The notes under the pieces were generated by a model. That model saw nothing but the letters and a program-made list of their open reading frames with translations. It did no database searches and was not told the DNA's origin. From the NCBI GenBank assembly GCA_910577275.1, contig CAJTMW010000016.1, positions 26,749 to 90,748 on the forward strand: DNA of 64,000 bases, given 5' to 3'. The position numbers were made by a program, and so were the translations under genes. Position 1 is the first letter of the stretch. Every line of letters begins with the position of its first letter. The stretch is from an uncultured Lachnospiraceae bacterium (GTDB lineage Bacteria > Bacillota > Clostridia > Lachnospirales > Lachnospiraceae). This document shows positions 17,183 to 24,746 of the stretch, piece by piece.

Positions 17183-17259
17183 GAATTACACAGCCCCTTT
17201 CCATAGATAAAAACAGTATAATTCAATTATAACCAAAACGCAACTCACATAAACTATTT

Positions 17260-17740
17260 TTATAAGTTATAACCAACAAAAATAGTATTTATTATCCTAT
17301 TCCTTTTCGCAGCCATCTCCCCCGCGCCACCCTCGCCGGCTGCAATCGAGCGCCATACAGTGACCGGCGTTTCAATCTCTGTCGTGGCCGTCAGGGAGCC
17401 GTCGGTACAGACGCGGCTTCCGTCCTTTCCCAAAAGGATTTGATAGCGCTCCCCCACATCCGTGTAGCGCATTTCCAGAACAATGTCTTTGCCGGGATAG
17501 CTTTCTTTGCGGTAAAGCGCCGCCATCTGCCTGGTAAAGACCAGCGTATCCGACTCTTTCTCCCCTTTAGAGCCTTTACCCCCGGCTTTGCCGCCGCTTC
17601 TGTCAATCCCCCAGCCTGCGTCCGCACAGGCTTCAAAAACCTCCCTCGGAAGCAAAAGCTACCCGAGCAGCTCTTTTGTCTCGCAAGAAATACCCCCTTT
17701 TGCATACTCTCGGGCTGCCGTTTATCACCAAAACATTCAT
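17260..17740 (-). pseudogene. Flavodoxin/NAD(P)H oxidoreductase with SCP2-like tail, deleted and frameshifted
   Basis: ATG at 17740 opens MNVLVINGSPR, the FMN-reductase/flavodoxin start. The frame then breaks, and the remainder of the flavin-binding fold is missing. From about 17655 a second frame gives the typical C-terminal extension of these proteins: LPREVFEACADAGWGID, TFTRQMAALYRKESYPGKDIVLEMRYTDV, and IETPVTVWRSIAAGE. A large internal deletion (roughly 150 residues by family length) plus frameshift has killed the gene. It begins 4 nt after the padR stop codon, so padR and this gene formed an operon. Confidence 0.75.
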
Positions 17741-17743
17741 AAT

Positions 17744-18247
17744 CTATTTTTCCTCCAGTCTCCGGATACAGTCCTGTGCCCATTCCATCTGCATCTGCGT
17801 AATCCGCCGTCCGTACTCCACCGTCATCTGCCAGTAAAGGGACTTCTCCTTCTGCCCAATCATATCGCTATAGTTCTCAATGTGCACGGGAACAGCCGCA
17901 AGGCTCTCCAAAAACAGCTCGCAGCTCTCCTTTACCCCTTCGAAATAACGGATATTTTCTTCCACGCTTCTTTCCCCGAGGAAAAAGGCTTTCATCAGAA
18001 TTGGCGTCTTCACCCTGAGCCCCAAATCGTCGTCCGCCAGTCACCTAAGCAGCTCCTCCCGGCCCGCCTCTGTAATGGAATAGACATTCTTATCCGGTTT
18101 CCCGCTCTGCAAAACCACCCTTTTGCCGACCCACTCCTTTTGCTCCAAGCCCTGCAGTTCCCGGTAAATCTGGCTGGTTTTCGCATCCCGGAAATAATTC
18201 AGAGAATCTTCTGCCAGTTCCACTCTTCCATTAAACGGAAATCCCAA
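17744..18247 (-). pseudogene. PadR family regulator, nonsense mutation and lost 5' end
   Basis: The winged-helix core reads DSLNYFRDAKTSQIYRELQGLEQKEWVGKR and NVYSITEAGREELLR. It meets TGA where the family has TGG (the W of ELLRWL), then resumes in the same frame as LADDDLGLRVKTPILMKAFFLGER through the C-terminal vir_act_alpha_C dimerisation region to RRLEEK. The first helix of the domain is also replaced: upstream of about 18213 the DNA matches the 3' end of the DUF4143 ATPase gene instead. It formerly regulated the adjacent flavodoxin gene, presumably as its repressor. Confidence 0.8.
18213..18236 (-). repeat. Fragment matching the 3' end of the 15968-17182 ATPase
   Basis: The plus-strand string AGTTCCACTCTTCCATTAAA occurs both at the ATPase 3' end (about 15970-15989) and here. 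Read on the minus strand it gives DFRLMEEWN against DFLLMEEWN. It marks the chimeric joint with padR. Confidence 0.6.
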
Positions 18248-18277
18248 CCGCTCTCCCCTTCAAATTATGGCTCCGAC

Positions 18278-18306
18278 TTGATATCGTCCGTTTAAACAAC
18301 TATACT
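18278..18306 (+). promoter_or_regulatory. Promoter of the 18.3-26.8 kb operon
   Basis: TTGATA (18278-18283), 17-nt spacer, TATACT (18301-18306), 32 bp before the response regulator ATG, with GGAGG in the leader. Confidence 0.75.
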
Positions 18307-18338
18307 ATATACTGCACACAAGGCAGGAGGTTTTAACC

Positions 18339-19013
18339 ATGGCGTACAGAATACTCATTGTTGATGATGAAAAAATGCTGACAGAGCTATTATCAAGCCA
18401 CTTACGGAAGTCAGGATACGAGACCTTTGTAGCGGAAGATGCGCAGCAGGCGATAGCAATGCTGAATATCTATCCTGATTTGATTTTGCTCGACATCAAT
18501 ATGCCGGAAATGGACGGACTAAAGCTGTGCAAAATTATCCGTAACAATGTAGCCTGTCCTATTTTGTTTCTGACTGCCCGGATTACGGAGCAGGATAAGA
18601 TAAACGGCCTGCAGGCCGGCGGCAACGACTACATAACCAAGCCGTTCAGTCTGCGGGAGCTGACCGCAAGAGTGGAGGCCCACCTGCGGAGAGACGCGCG
18701 AAGCAAGCATACGCCGAAAATCGTATCTTCCGGGGGGCTGATTGTAAATCTTGCGCAGCGCACGGTTTTTTACGGGGAAAAGCCGCTGAATTTATCAAAC
18801 CGTGAATTTGATATTGTAGAGTTTTTAATGAGCAACGCCAATCAGATATTCGACAAAGAGCGGATATATGAAGCCGTCTGGGGGCTTGATGCTGAGGGGG
18901 ACAGCGGCGTCATAAAAGAGCATATCCGGAAAATCAGAAACAAACTGACGGAAATTACGGGCAGGGAATACATTGAGACAGTCTGGGGGATGGGCTACAG
19001 ATGGAAAAAATAA
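18339..19013 (+). CDS. OmpR/PhoB-type response regulator
   Basis: A 224-aa regulator. The receiver domain has D9/D10, phosphoacceptor D52 in LLDINMPEMDG, T79 in FLTAR and the active-site lysine in DYITKPFSLRELTAR. The C-terminal winged helix (about 125-222) has LNLSNREFDIVEFLMSNANQIFDKERIYEAVWG and the recognition helix SGVIKEHIRKIRNKL. It overlaps the kinase gene by 13 nt. First gene of a long unit ending in an ABC transporter, it is expected to control that unit in response to a membrane-active or peptide signal. Confidence 0.95.
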   Translation: MAYRILIVDDEKMLTELLSSHLRKSGYETFVAEDAQQAIAMLNIYPDLILLDINMPEMDGLKLCKIIRNNVACPILFLTARITEQDKINGLQAGGNDYITKPFSLRELTARVEAHLRRDARSKHTPKIVSSGGLIVNLAQRTVFYGEKPLNLSNREFDIVEFLMSNANQIFDKERIYEAVWGLDAEGDSGVIKEHIRKIRNKLTEITGREYIETVWGMGYRWKK

Positions 19014-20287
19014 GGAAATCCAAATCGATTAAAAGAGCGTTTATCCGGGCGGTTGCCGTTTCGATGTTTCTTGTCTTTACAGCCTCCGCCCTGACAATTT
19101 ACGGATGCTACCGCATACAAAAGTATATCCTTCCCGACTCTCAGGAGGTTTGGCTGCATACCCGGACGGTTATGGCGGACGGGAGGGTATTGGAGGGGGC
19201 GCACAGGAGTATCCTTGACGAACCTGCCAGGGTGGGTCTGCTCGTCCCTGAAGGGTCGGAAGAAGAGATAACTCTGGAGCATACCGAATTTACAATTGAG
19301 AGAATCGAGTCCGGCTTTTCAGAGCTTGGCCCGAAGCAGCAGTTACTTTACAGAGCGGCCGGAATTTCCATGGTCGGGCTTCCTCTTATCTATTCGGTTA
19401 CAGGAATCCTGCTGTGTGCATGGTGGTTTTACAGGAAAAAGCTGTGGCCGCCCATTCGGGTTCTTGCAGACGCCACAGGGCATATCAGGGAGCAGGACCT
19501 TGATTTTAGGGTTGATTATAACAGTGACGATGAATTTGGCAGGCTCTGCACGGCTTTTGAAGAAATGCGGCAGGCGCTCTATGATAACAACCGGCAGCTA
19601 TGGAACATGCTTGAGCAGCGGAGAATCCTGCAGGCGTCGGTGGCGCATGACCTCAGAAATCCCATTGCAATTGTCGAGGGATATGTGGAATATATGCAAC
19701 AGTGTCTGGCAGACGGAGGTCTGGACGACGAGGAATTGCGGCATACGCTGTCGAACCTTGCGATAACGGCAAAACGGCTTGAGCGTTACACGGATTATAT
19801 CCGTGATTTGAATGCCATTGAGGAAACAGAAACAGAGTATTCTGTAGTTCAGTTACCGGACTTTCTGAGAAAAGCTGCGGAAAGCCTTTCGTTTCTCGCG
19901 CAGCAGCACTGTCTGGAGACCGCCTGCCATTCCGCTGTGTCCGAATGTCAGGTGAAATTAGATGAGCAGATATTTTACCGTATTGTAGAGAATATCTTTT
20001 CCAATGCTGTCCGATATGCCAAAAGCAGGATAAGTTTTGGATACGCCCTTGCCGACGGTATGCTTACGATAACTATATCAGACGACGGAGAAGGCTTTTC
20101 AGGGGCAATTCTCCGTAAAAAGGACACCTTTCTTTATTCTGAGGATAAAACGAGAGAGCATATGGGCCTGGGATTGGCTACGAGCCGTATCCTCAGCCAG
20201 AAGCATGGGGGAAACTTAGAGCTTTCAAATATGGCTCCCGGCGGAGCCTGTGTGACAGTTAAACTGGCAGTCCATAAGGTGAGTTGA
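19001..20287 (+). CDS. Sensor histidine kinase
   Basis: A 428-aa kinase. Membrane helices are at about residues 13-39 and 112-143, enclosing a roughly 70-residue external loop, followed by HAMP (about 145-195). The H-box is VAHDLRNPIAIVEGYVEYM, with H near residue 213. The N-box is FSNAVRYA, and the G-boxes are DDGEGFSG and GLGLATSRIL. It pairs with the overlapping OmpR-type regulator. The short external loop is compatible with sensing a membrane-localised ligand or an accessory protein, perhaps one of the two lipoproteins encoded downstream. Confidence 0.94.
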   Translation: MEKIRKSKSIKRAFIRAVAVSMFLVFTASALTIYGCYRIQKYILPDSQEVWLHTRTVMADGRVLEGAHRSILDEPARVGLLVPEGSEEEITLEHTEFTIERIESGFSELGPKQQLLYRAAGISMVGLPLIYSVTGILLCAWWFYRKKLWPPIRVLADATGHIREQDLDFRVDYNSDDEFGRLCTAFEEMRQALYDNNRQLWNMLEQRRILQASVAHDLRNPIAIVEGYVEYMQQCLADGGLDDEELRHTLSNLAITAKRLERYTDYIRDLNAIEETETEYSVVQLPDFLRKAAESLSFLAQQHCLETACHSAVSECQVKLDEQIFYRIVENIFSNAVRYAKSRISFGYALADGMLTITISDDGEGFSGAILRKKDTFLYSEDKTREHMGLGLATSRILSQKHGGNLELSNMAPGGACVTVKLAVHKVS

Positions 20288-20367
20288 TATTTTTTTCTGT
20301 TCCTTGACCATATTTTGACTTTTGGTTTTTATAATTGGAGTCGAATCTAAGTCAGGGAGGATAAAAA

Positions 20368-21405
20368 ATGCGAAAGCGATTATTATCAGCGGCCATGTTT
20401 TTTGCTTTGCCGTTTGCTGTAACAGCCTGCGGAAATTACAATATTGCGGACGGGAACGCACCGCCGCCGAGTATGGAAGAAGACCCCTTCGCCGGGTCGG
20501 AGGAGGACGGCGCTTTAGGTTTTCTCAGCCATGGGGAAACGAGTCCTGCCAGAGCGGAGGACGGGAGCGTTTTGCCCTATGAGTATAACGGCGGAGAATT
20601 TACTCTGGACTATCAGTTTACGTCAGAGGGGAAACTGGACAGCATTGGGTTTCTGCTCTTTTTGGACGGAAAACCGCAAGTCTACAAGGTAAATGATACG
20701 GAGGGGGAATATGAGTATCTCCATTGCTTCCAGACATCGGAAAAGCATGAAGAGAAATTTTCCTTTGTATTTACACCGGACACAGGGAAAAAGGGCGACA
20801 CCCTGAATATGACCGTTATGAGCGTCACTAGGCCGGATTTCCAGCCCGATATGGAAGAAACCTCAAGCTACGGATGGTATCATAAAAGCCTTGAAAGAGT
20901 GCTTAAGCTGTATTTTAATGAGGATGCCCCGGAAGGCAGCAATGCTTATGGAGACAGTGAAACTGTTTTTCGCGATGTCAGCGTTACTGAAGAAAAGGTC
21001 ACTTCCTCCTTTATTGAGAATGAGCTTGTGAGAGCCGGCTGGAACGGCGTCACCATGGATACTCTGGATAGCGGCGTCTATCCGGCGGTTTTCTATGACA
21101 GCGAAGTGGTGTATGACAACTTAAGCCTTACCGGTAAAGATACGCTTACCGTGCGCTATACCCTTTGCGGAACGGCAGGCGCAAGGTATGGCATAACATT
21201 TTTCTTAAACCATAAGCCCGTATCCTTTGACGGCGCAGTTTCCTATGATGTCACCTTAAGCAAGGGAAATGTGTGGATAATAGAAGCGACCATAGATACC
21301 GCTGAATTAGACGGTTTCAACACTTTTTATGCGACAGCCGTCGCAGCAGACAATGATTTTATTACAAATAAAACAGATTCCATTTTACTTTACAGGGAGG
21401 ACTGA
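20368..21405 (+). CDS. Lipoprotein of unknown function
   Basis: A 345-aa exported protein. A type II signal peptide ends in the lipobox VTAC (Cys21). A Gly/Pro/Glu-rich linker (to about 55) is followed by beta-rich sequence with two apparently related halves; each carries a GGEFTLDYQFT- or DTLTVRYTLCG-type strand and a LFLDGKP or FFLNHKP turn, suggesting two Ig-like domains. No enzyme motif is visible. AGGGAGG precedes the start. It follows the kinase gene by 80 bp and the next lipoprotein begins 2 nt after its stop, so it is probably an extracytoplasmic partner of the ABC transporter or kinase. Confidence 0.8.
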   Translation: MRKRLLSAAMFFALPFAVTACGNYNIADGNAPPPSMEEDPFAGSEEDGALGFLSHGETSPARAEDGSVLPYEYNGGEFTLDYQFTSEGKLDSIGFLLFLDGKPQVYKVNDTEGEYEYLHCFQTSEKHEEKFSFVFTPDTGKKGDTLNMTVMSVTRPDFQPDMEETSSYGWYHKSLERVLKLYFNEDAPEGSNAYGDSETVFRDVSVTEEKVTSSFIENELVRAGWNGVTMDTLDSGVYPAVFYDSEVVYDNLSLTGKDTLTVRYTLCGTAGARYGITFFLNHKPVSFDGAVSYDVTLSKGNVWIIEATIDTAELDGFNTFYATAVAADNDFITNKTDSILLYRED

Positions 21406-21407
21406 AA

Positions 21408-22664
21408 ATGAAAACAAAACAAATATATATGATGCTTATGCTTGCTTTAACTTTTAATCTGTCAGCCTGCGGGAGCAGCGGGGACGGCTCTGAAACGGAA
21501 GCCCTTACAGCTATGCCGCAATCCGCGGAAGCTGATTCATCGGAAAATGCCGGAAACGAAAACGGCGACGATTATGATGTGATTGACCTGCTGGACAGGG
21601 ATACGGATAAAAAGACTATGGAGACCGGCACAGTTAAGGCTTCGGCTTTTTCCGGAAAGGTCAGAGACTTGTATTATGCCGGCGGCAGCCGGATTATCGT
21701 TGCGGCGGATAAGCTCTATCTTTACGATACGGAGAAAGGCGAAAATATCGCAAGCGCGGATATTTCCATGGAAGAGCTATGTGTACAGGCTTACGCAGAC
21801 GGGTACTTCATTGTTGGCCGGGGGAATGGCGGAGGCGGTAACGGTTCATTTGCGACCTCCCAAAGCGGCGGCGGTATCAACGGATACCTGCTGAATAAGA
21901 ATTTTGAGATTAAGAATACCATTTCATTCAACGAATTATTAAATGATGATTTTATTTTACATACGGGAGGGGTTGCCATTACTCAGGACGGAAAACAGGT
22001 TGCTTTCGGAGGGCTGCAGGGGCTTTATCTCTATGATACTTCTTCCAAAAAGGTCCGTACCATTTTAAGCTATGCCGAAGAAGGCCGGACAAATAATATA
22101 CAGATTGCAACCATGGAAAGCCTTGCCTTTACGAAAGACAACACTTTGGTCTATGTGGGTATTGCTACAGACAGCTCCAATGGCGGAGACGGTTTTTCGG
22201 TCTATGGCACGGTATCCACAGACGGCGCAAATCTCACGATTACAAAAAAAGCGGACTACCAGGTGGATACGGAGGAAGTGCAAAAGGGCGGAAACCTGAT
22301 TATCATGCCCCAGAGTTTTGACAGAAATAACGGAACCCTGCTGATGCTCGATACCGCATCCATGACGGAAAAAATGATGAAATTCTCGGGAGGAAGCGAA
22401 GGAAAAGACGGCGTTTACTGCTCCGGGCAGGGAAAATATGTGGCGACTTCTGTTTTGGGTAAAAACAGTGTGACCATCAACATTTATGATACAGCGTCGG
22501 GAAAGAACATTCACACGGAAACGGTGAAGGATAACGACAGCACCTATTTTCTGCGTGTTCCTCAAATTTTGATTCTGGATGAGTCAGGCACCTGTATTGT
22601 TGTGCTTGGGCGGGGCATTGACGAGGTTCGCACCCTGATAAAAACCTTTGGTTTTAAAGGGTAG
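21408..22664 (+). CDS. Lipoprotein with beta-propeller-like repeats
   Basis: A 418-aa exported protein. The signal peptide ends in lipobox LSAC (Cys21), followed by a low-complexity Ser/Glu/Asn linker to about residue 60. The rest has WD/YVTN-like strands: KLYLYDTEKGENIASA, LYLYDTSSKKVRTIL, TLLMLDTASMTEKM and INIYDTASGKNIHTE, each a [hydrophobic]3-Y/L-D-T blade edge. This predicts a propeller of at least five blades, likely a protein-interaction surface. GGAGG lies upstream. It sits between the other lipoprotein and the ABC ATPase and should work with them at the outer membrane face. Confidence 0.8.
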   Translation: MKTKQIYMMLMLALTFNLSACGSSGDGSETEALTAMPQSAEADSSENAGNENGDDYDVIDLLDRDTDKKTMETGTVKASAFSGKVRDLYYAGGSRIIVAADKLYLYDTEKGENIASADISMEELCVQAYADGYFIVGRGNGGGGNGSFATSQSGGGINGYLLNKNFEIKNTISFNELLNDDFILHTGGVAITQDGKQVAFGGLQGLYLYDTSSKKVRTILSYAEEGRTNNIQIATMESLAFTKDNTLVYVGIATDSSNGGDGFSVYGTVSTDGANLTITKKADYQVDTEEVQKGGNLIIMPQSFDRNNGTLLMLDTASMTEKMMKFSGGSEGKDGVYCSGQGKYVATSVLGKNSVTINIYDTASGKNIHTETVKDNDSTYFLRVPQILILDESGTCIVVLGRGIDEVRTLIKTFGFKG

Positions 22665-22670
22665 TTTCCT

Positions 22671-23540
22671 ATGAAGATATCATTTCAAAATGTTTCAAAG
22701 CAGTATAAAGGCAGGTTTGCCCTGAAGGATTTTACCACACAGCTTACAGAGGGCGTTTACGGACTATTAGGGGCGAACGGCGCGGGAAAGACAACGCTGA
22801 TTAATATATTTGTGGGTATTCTGGGCAGCGATGGCGGAACGGTTTTGATTGACGGACAGGACGCAAAAGCACTGGGTAAGGACTTTCTGTCCAGAATCGG
22901 ATATATGCCGCAATATCCTGTCTTCTACCGGGATTTTACCGTAATGGATTTCCTGCTGTACATGTGCGGGCTGAAAGGAATACCTGCCGGACAGGGAAAA
23001 GCGCGGGCTTTGGAGCTTCTTGGTATTGTCAATCTTTCAGATGCAAAAACAAAAAAGATTGGCGCTCTCTCCGGCGGTATGCGGCAGCGAGTGGGCATTG
23101 TGCAGGCCATGCTGGGCGACCCTCAGATTCTTATTTTGGACGAGCCCACAGCAGGACTTGACCCCAGCGAACGCATCCGCTTCCGTAACCTGATTTCACA
23201 GTTTGCACAGGGTCGGACGGTTTTGCTGGCTACCCATATTGTCTCCGATGTGGAGTGCATTGCAAAGGAGATTATCATCTTAAAGGAAGGCGCTTTAATT
23301 ACACAGGGAACTACCGGCACATTAGAAGATAATATCTACGGAAAAGTGTGGGAAGTGGCGGCAAATGCAAAAGACGCCGCCCGCCTTGGCAGTCAGTACT
23401 ATGTCAGCAATATGAAACAGCAGGGCGGGAACTTTTCCGTAAGAATCGTAAGCGATGTGCCGCCTGCCGCAAACGCAGTAAGGACTTCCCCTAATCTGGA
23501 AGATGTGTTTCTGTATTACTTTGGGGGCGAGATAAAATGA
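22671..23540 (+). CDS. ABC transporter ATP-binding protein
   Basis: A 289-aa ATPase. Walker A is GANGAGKTTLIN (about residues 36-47), Q-loop in YMPQYPVFYRDF, signature LSGGMRQRVGIVQAML, Walker B ILILDEPTAGLDPSER and the H-loop in LATHIVSDVE. The C-terminal extension (about 225-289) is typical of DRA/antibiotic-type and gliding-type exporters rather than importers. It overlaps the first permease gene by 4 nt. It powers the two-permease exporter encoded downstream; the substrate is unknown. Confidence 0.95.
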   Translation: MKISFQNVSKQYKGRFALKDFTTQLTEGVYGLLGANGAGKTTLINIFVGILGSDGGTVLIDGQDAKALGKDFLSRIGYMPQYPVFYRDFTVMDFLLYMCGLKGIPAGQGKARALELLGIVNLSDAKTKKIGALSGGMRQRVGIVQAMLGDPQILILDEPTAGLDPSERIRFRNLISQFAQGRTVLLATHIVSDVECIAKEIIILKEGALITQGTTGTLEDNIYGKVWEVAANAKDAARLGSQYYVSNMKQQGGNFSVRIVSDVPPAANAVRTSPNLEDVFLYYFGGEIK

Positions 23541-24745
23541 CACGCTTAATTAAATTTGAATTCTATAAATTATTTTGCAAGCGGTCAATACTTGCCGTGC
23601 TCATATGCTTTAGCCTGATGAACCTGTTTAAAATAAATAACGAATTCCATTCGTATTCCTATCTGGCGGATGGAGATGACAGCCGCAGCTGGAACAGCAT
23701 ATACTGGCAGCTCTATGCAGATTACAGAGGGGAGATAACTACTGAAAAAATCAATCGTCTTCTTTCCATCTATCAGCCGTCAGCAGACGCTACGGCTGAT
23801 ATGACGGCAAGCACAGCCATGGACAATCCGGATACGATGACGGGAAATATATACAGCGACTTAAATCTACTGGAAAAATACTATGTCGAGCCTATGGAAT
23901 ATTTCTATCATTATCGGACTTATGCGCTGGATATTGCAGAGAGGGCAAAGAAAAACGCCGCTATATACAAAGAACGGGGGCGGACTGTAGAAGCACGTAA
24001 AAACAGTGTAATTTATAACCTTTATTCCGGGCGGAGCATACCTTCCTTTGCTTATCAGGAAATGTATAACTACTATTTAAACTATGATTTTTCTGGCATA
24101 TTGATTTTATTTCTCTGCTTATACGGAATCGTCGGCGTCTTTGTCTGTGAAAAGGAAACGCAGATGAATCTGCTACTACTCACAAACCTTGCCGGCGGTA
24201 AAAAGACCACATTCGCCAAAATTGCTGCGGCTTCCCTGTTCGTAACAGGTTCGGCTCTGTGGTTTTCTCTTCTGGATTATATCGGATTTGCGTATTTCTT
24301 CGGGACAACGGAAGGGGGTAATCTTCCGCTGTATGCTATCGGTAATTTCAGCACGGCTGCAATAAACTGTAAGCTATGGCAATACGCTGTTCTGTCCGCA
24401 GCGATAAGGGCAATCGGTATATGGACCATGAGTATGATATTTCTATTGATTTCCATGTTTGGGCGCAATGCCCTCATCCCCTTTGTCTCCGACTTTGGAG
24501 CCGCCTTATTTTTGATTATTACAGGCGCGTCAAAGAGTCATTCCGGCAATATCCTGCTCAAAATTGTAAATCCATATTCGCTGCTTGCAAACCGTATATT
24601 ATTTGGCAGGACCGAGTTTATCAGCCTTGCAGGCTATCCGATACAGAGCTTCCTTGCAGCAATTATTTTTGCCATAACCGTGGGATTATCTTCCATAATG
24701 GCAATGATGATACTTTCTAAAAAGAACTATTATTGCGGGACTTAA
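23537..24745 (+). CDS. ABC transporter permease
   Basis: A 402-aa integral membrane protein. One helix is near the N-terminus (SILAVLICFSLMNLFKI), a long external region follows (about 35-185, soluble, Tyr-rich), then about five helices, including GILILFLCLYGIVGVFVCE, AAASLFVTGSALWFSLLDYI, FLLISMFG, FVSDFGAALFLII and FLAAIIFAITVGLSSIMAMM. This is the ABC-2 layout with a large loop after helix 1. It overlaps the ATPase start-stop by 4 nt and is followed within 2 nt by the second permease. Together they should form the heterodimeric membrane part of the exporter. Confidence 0.85.
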   Translation: MTRLIKFEFYKLFCKRSILAVLICFSLMNLFKINNEFHSYSYLADGDDSRSWNSIYWQLYADYRGEITTEKINRLLSIYQPSADATADMTASTAMDNPDTMTGNIYSDLNLLEKYYVEPMEYFYHYRTYALDIAERAKKNAAIYKERGRTVEARKNSVIYNLYSGRSIPSFAYQEMYNYYLNYDFSGILILFLCLYGIVGVFVCEKETQMNLLLLTNLAGGKKTTFAKIAAASLFVTGSALWFSLLDYIGFAYFFGTTEGGNLPLYAIGNFSTAAINCKLWQYAVLSAAIRAIGIWTMSMIFLLISMFGRNALIPFVSDFGAALFLIITGASKSHSGNILLKIVNPYSLLANRILFGRTEFISLAGYPIQSFLAAIIFAITVGLSSIMAMMILSKKNYYCGT

Positions 24746-24746
24746 A

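Noticed and set aside
20298..20345. Promoter between the kinase and first lipoprotein (TATAAT present)
   Set aside because: The nearest -35-like TTGACC is 20 nt away, too far for confidence, so I kept a single upstream promoter.
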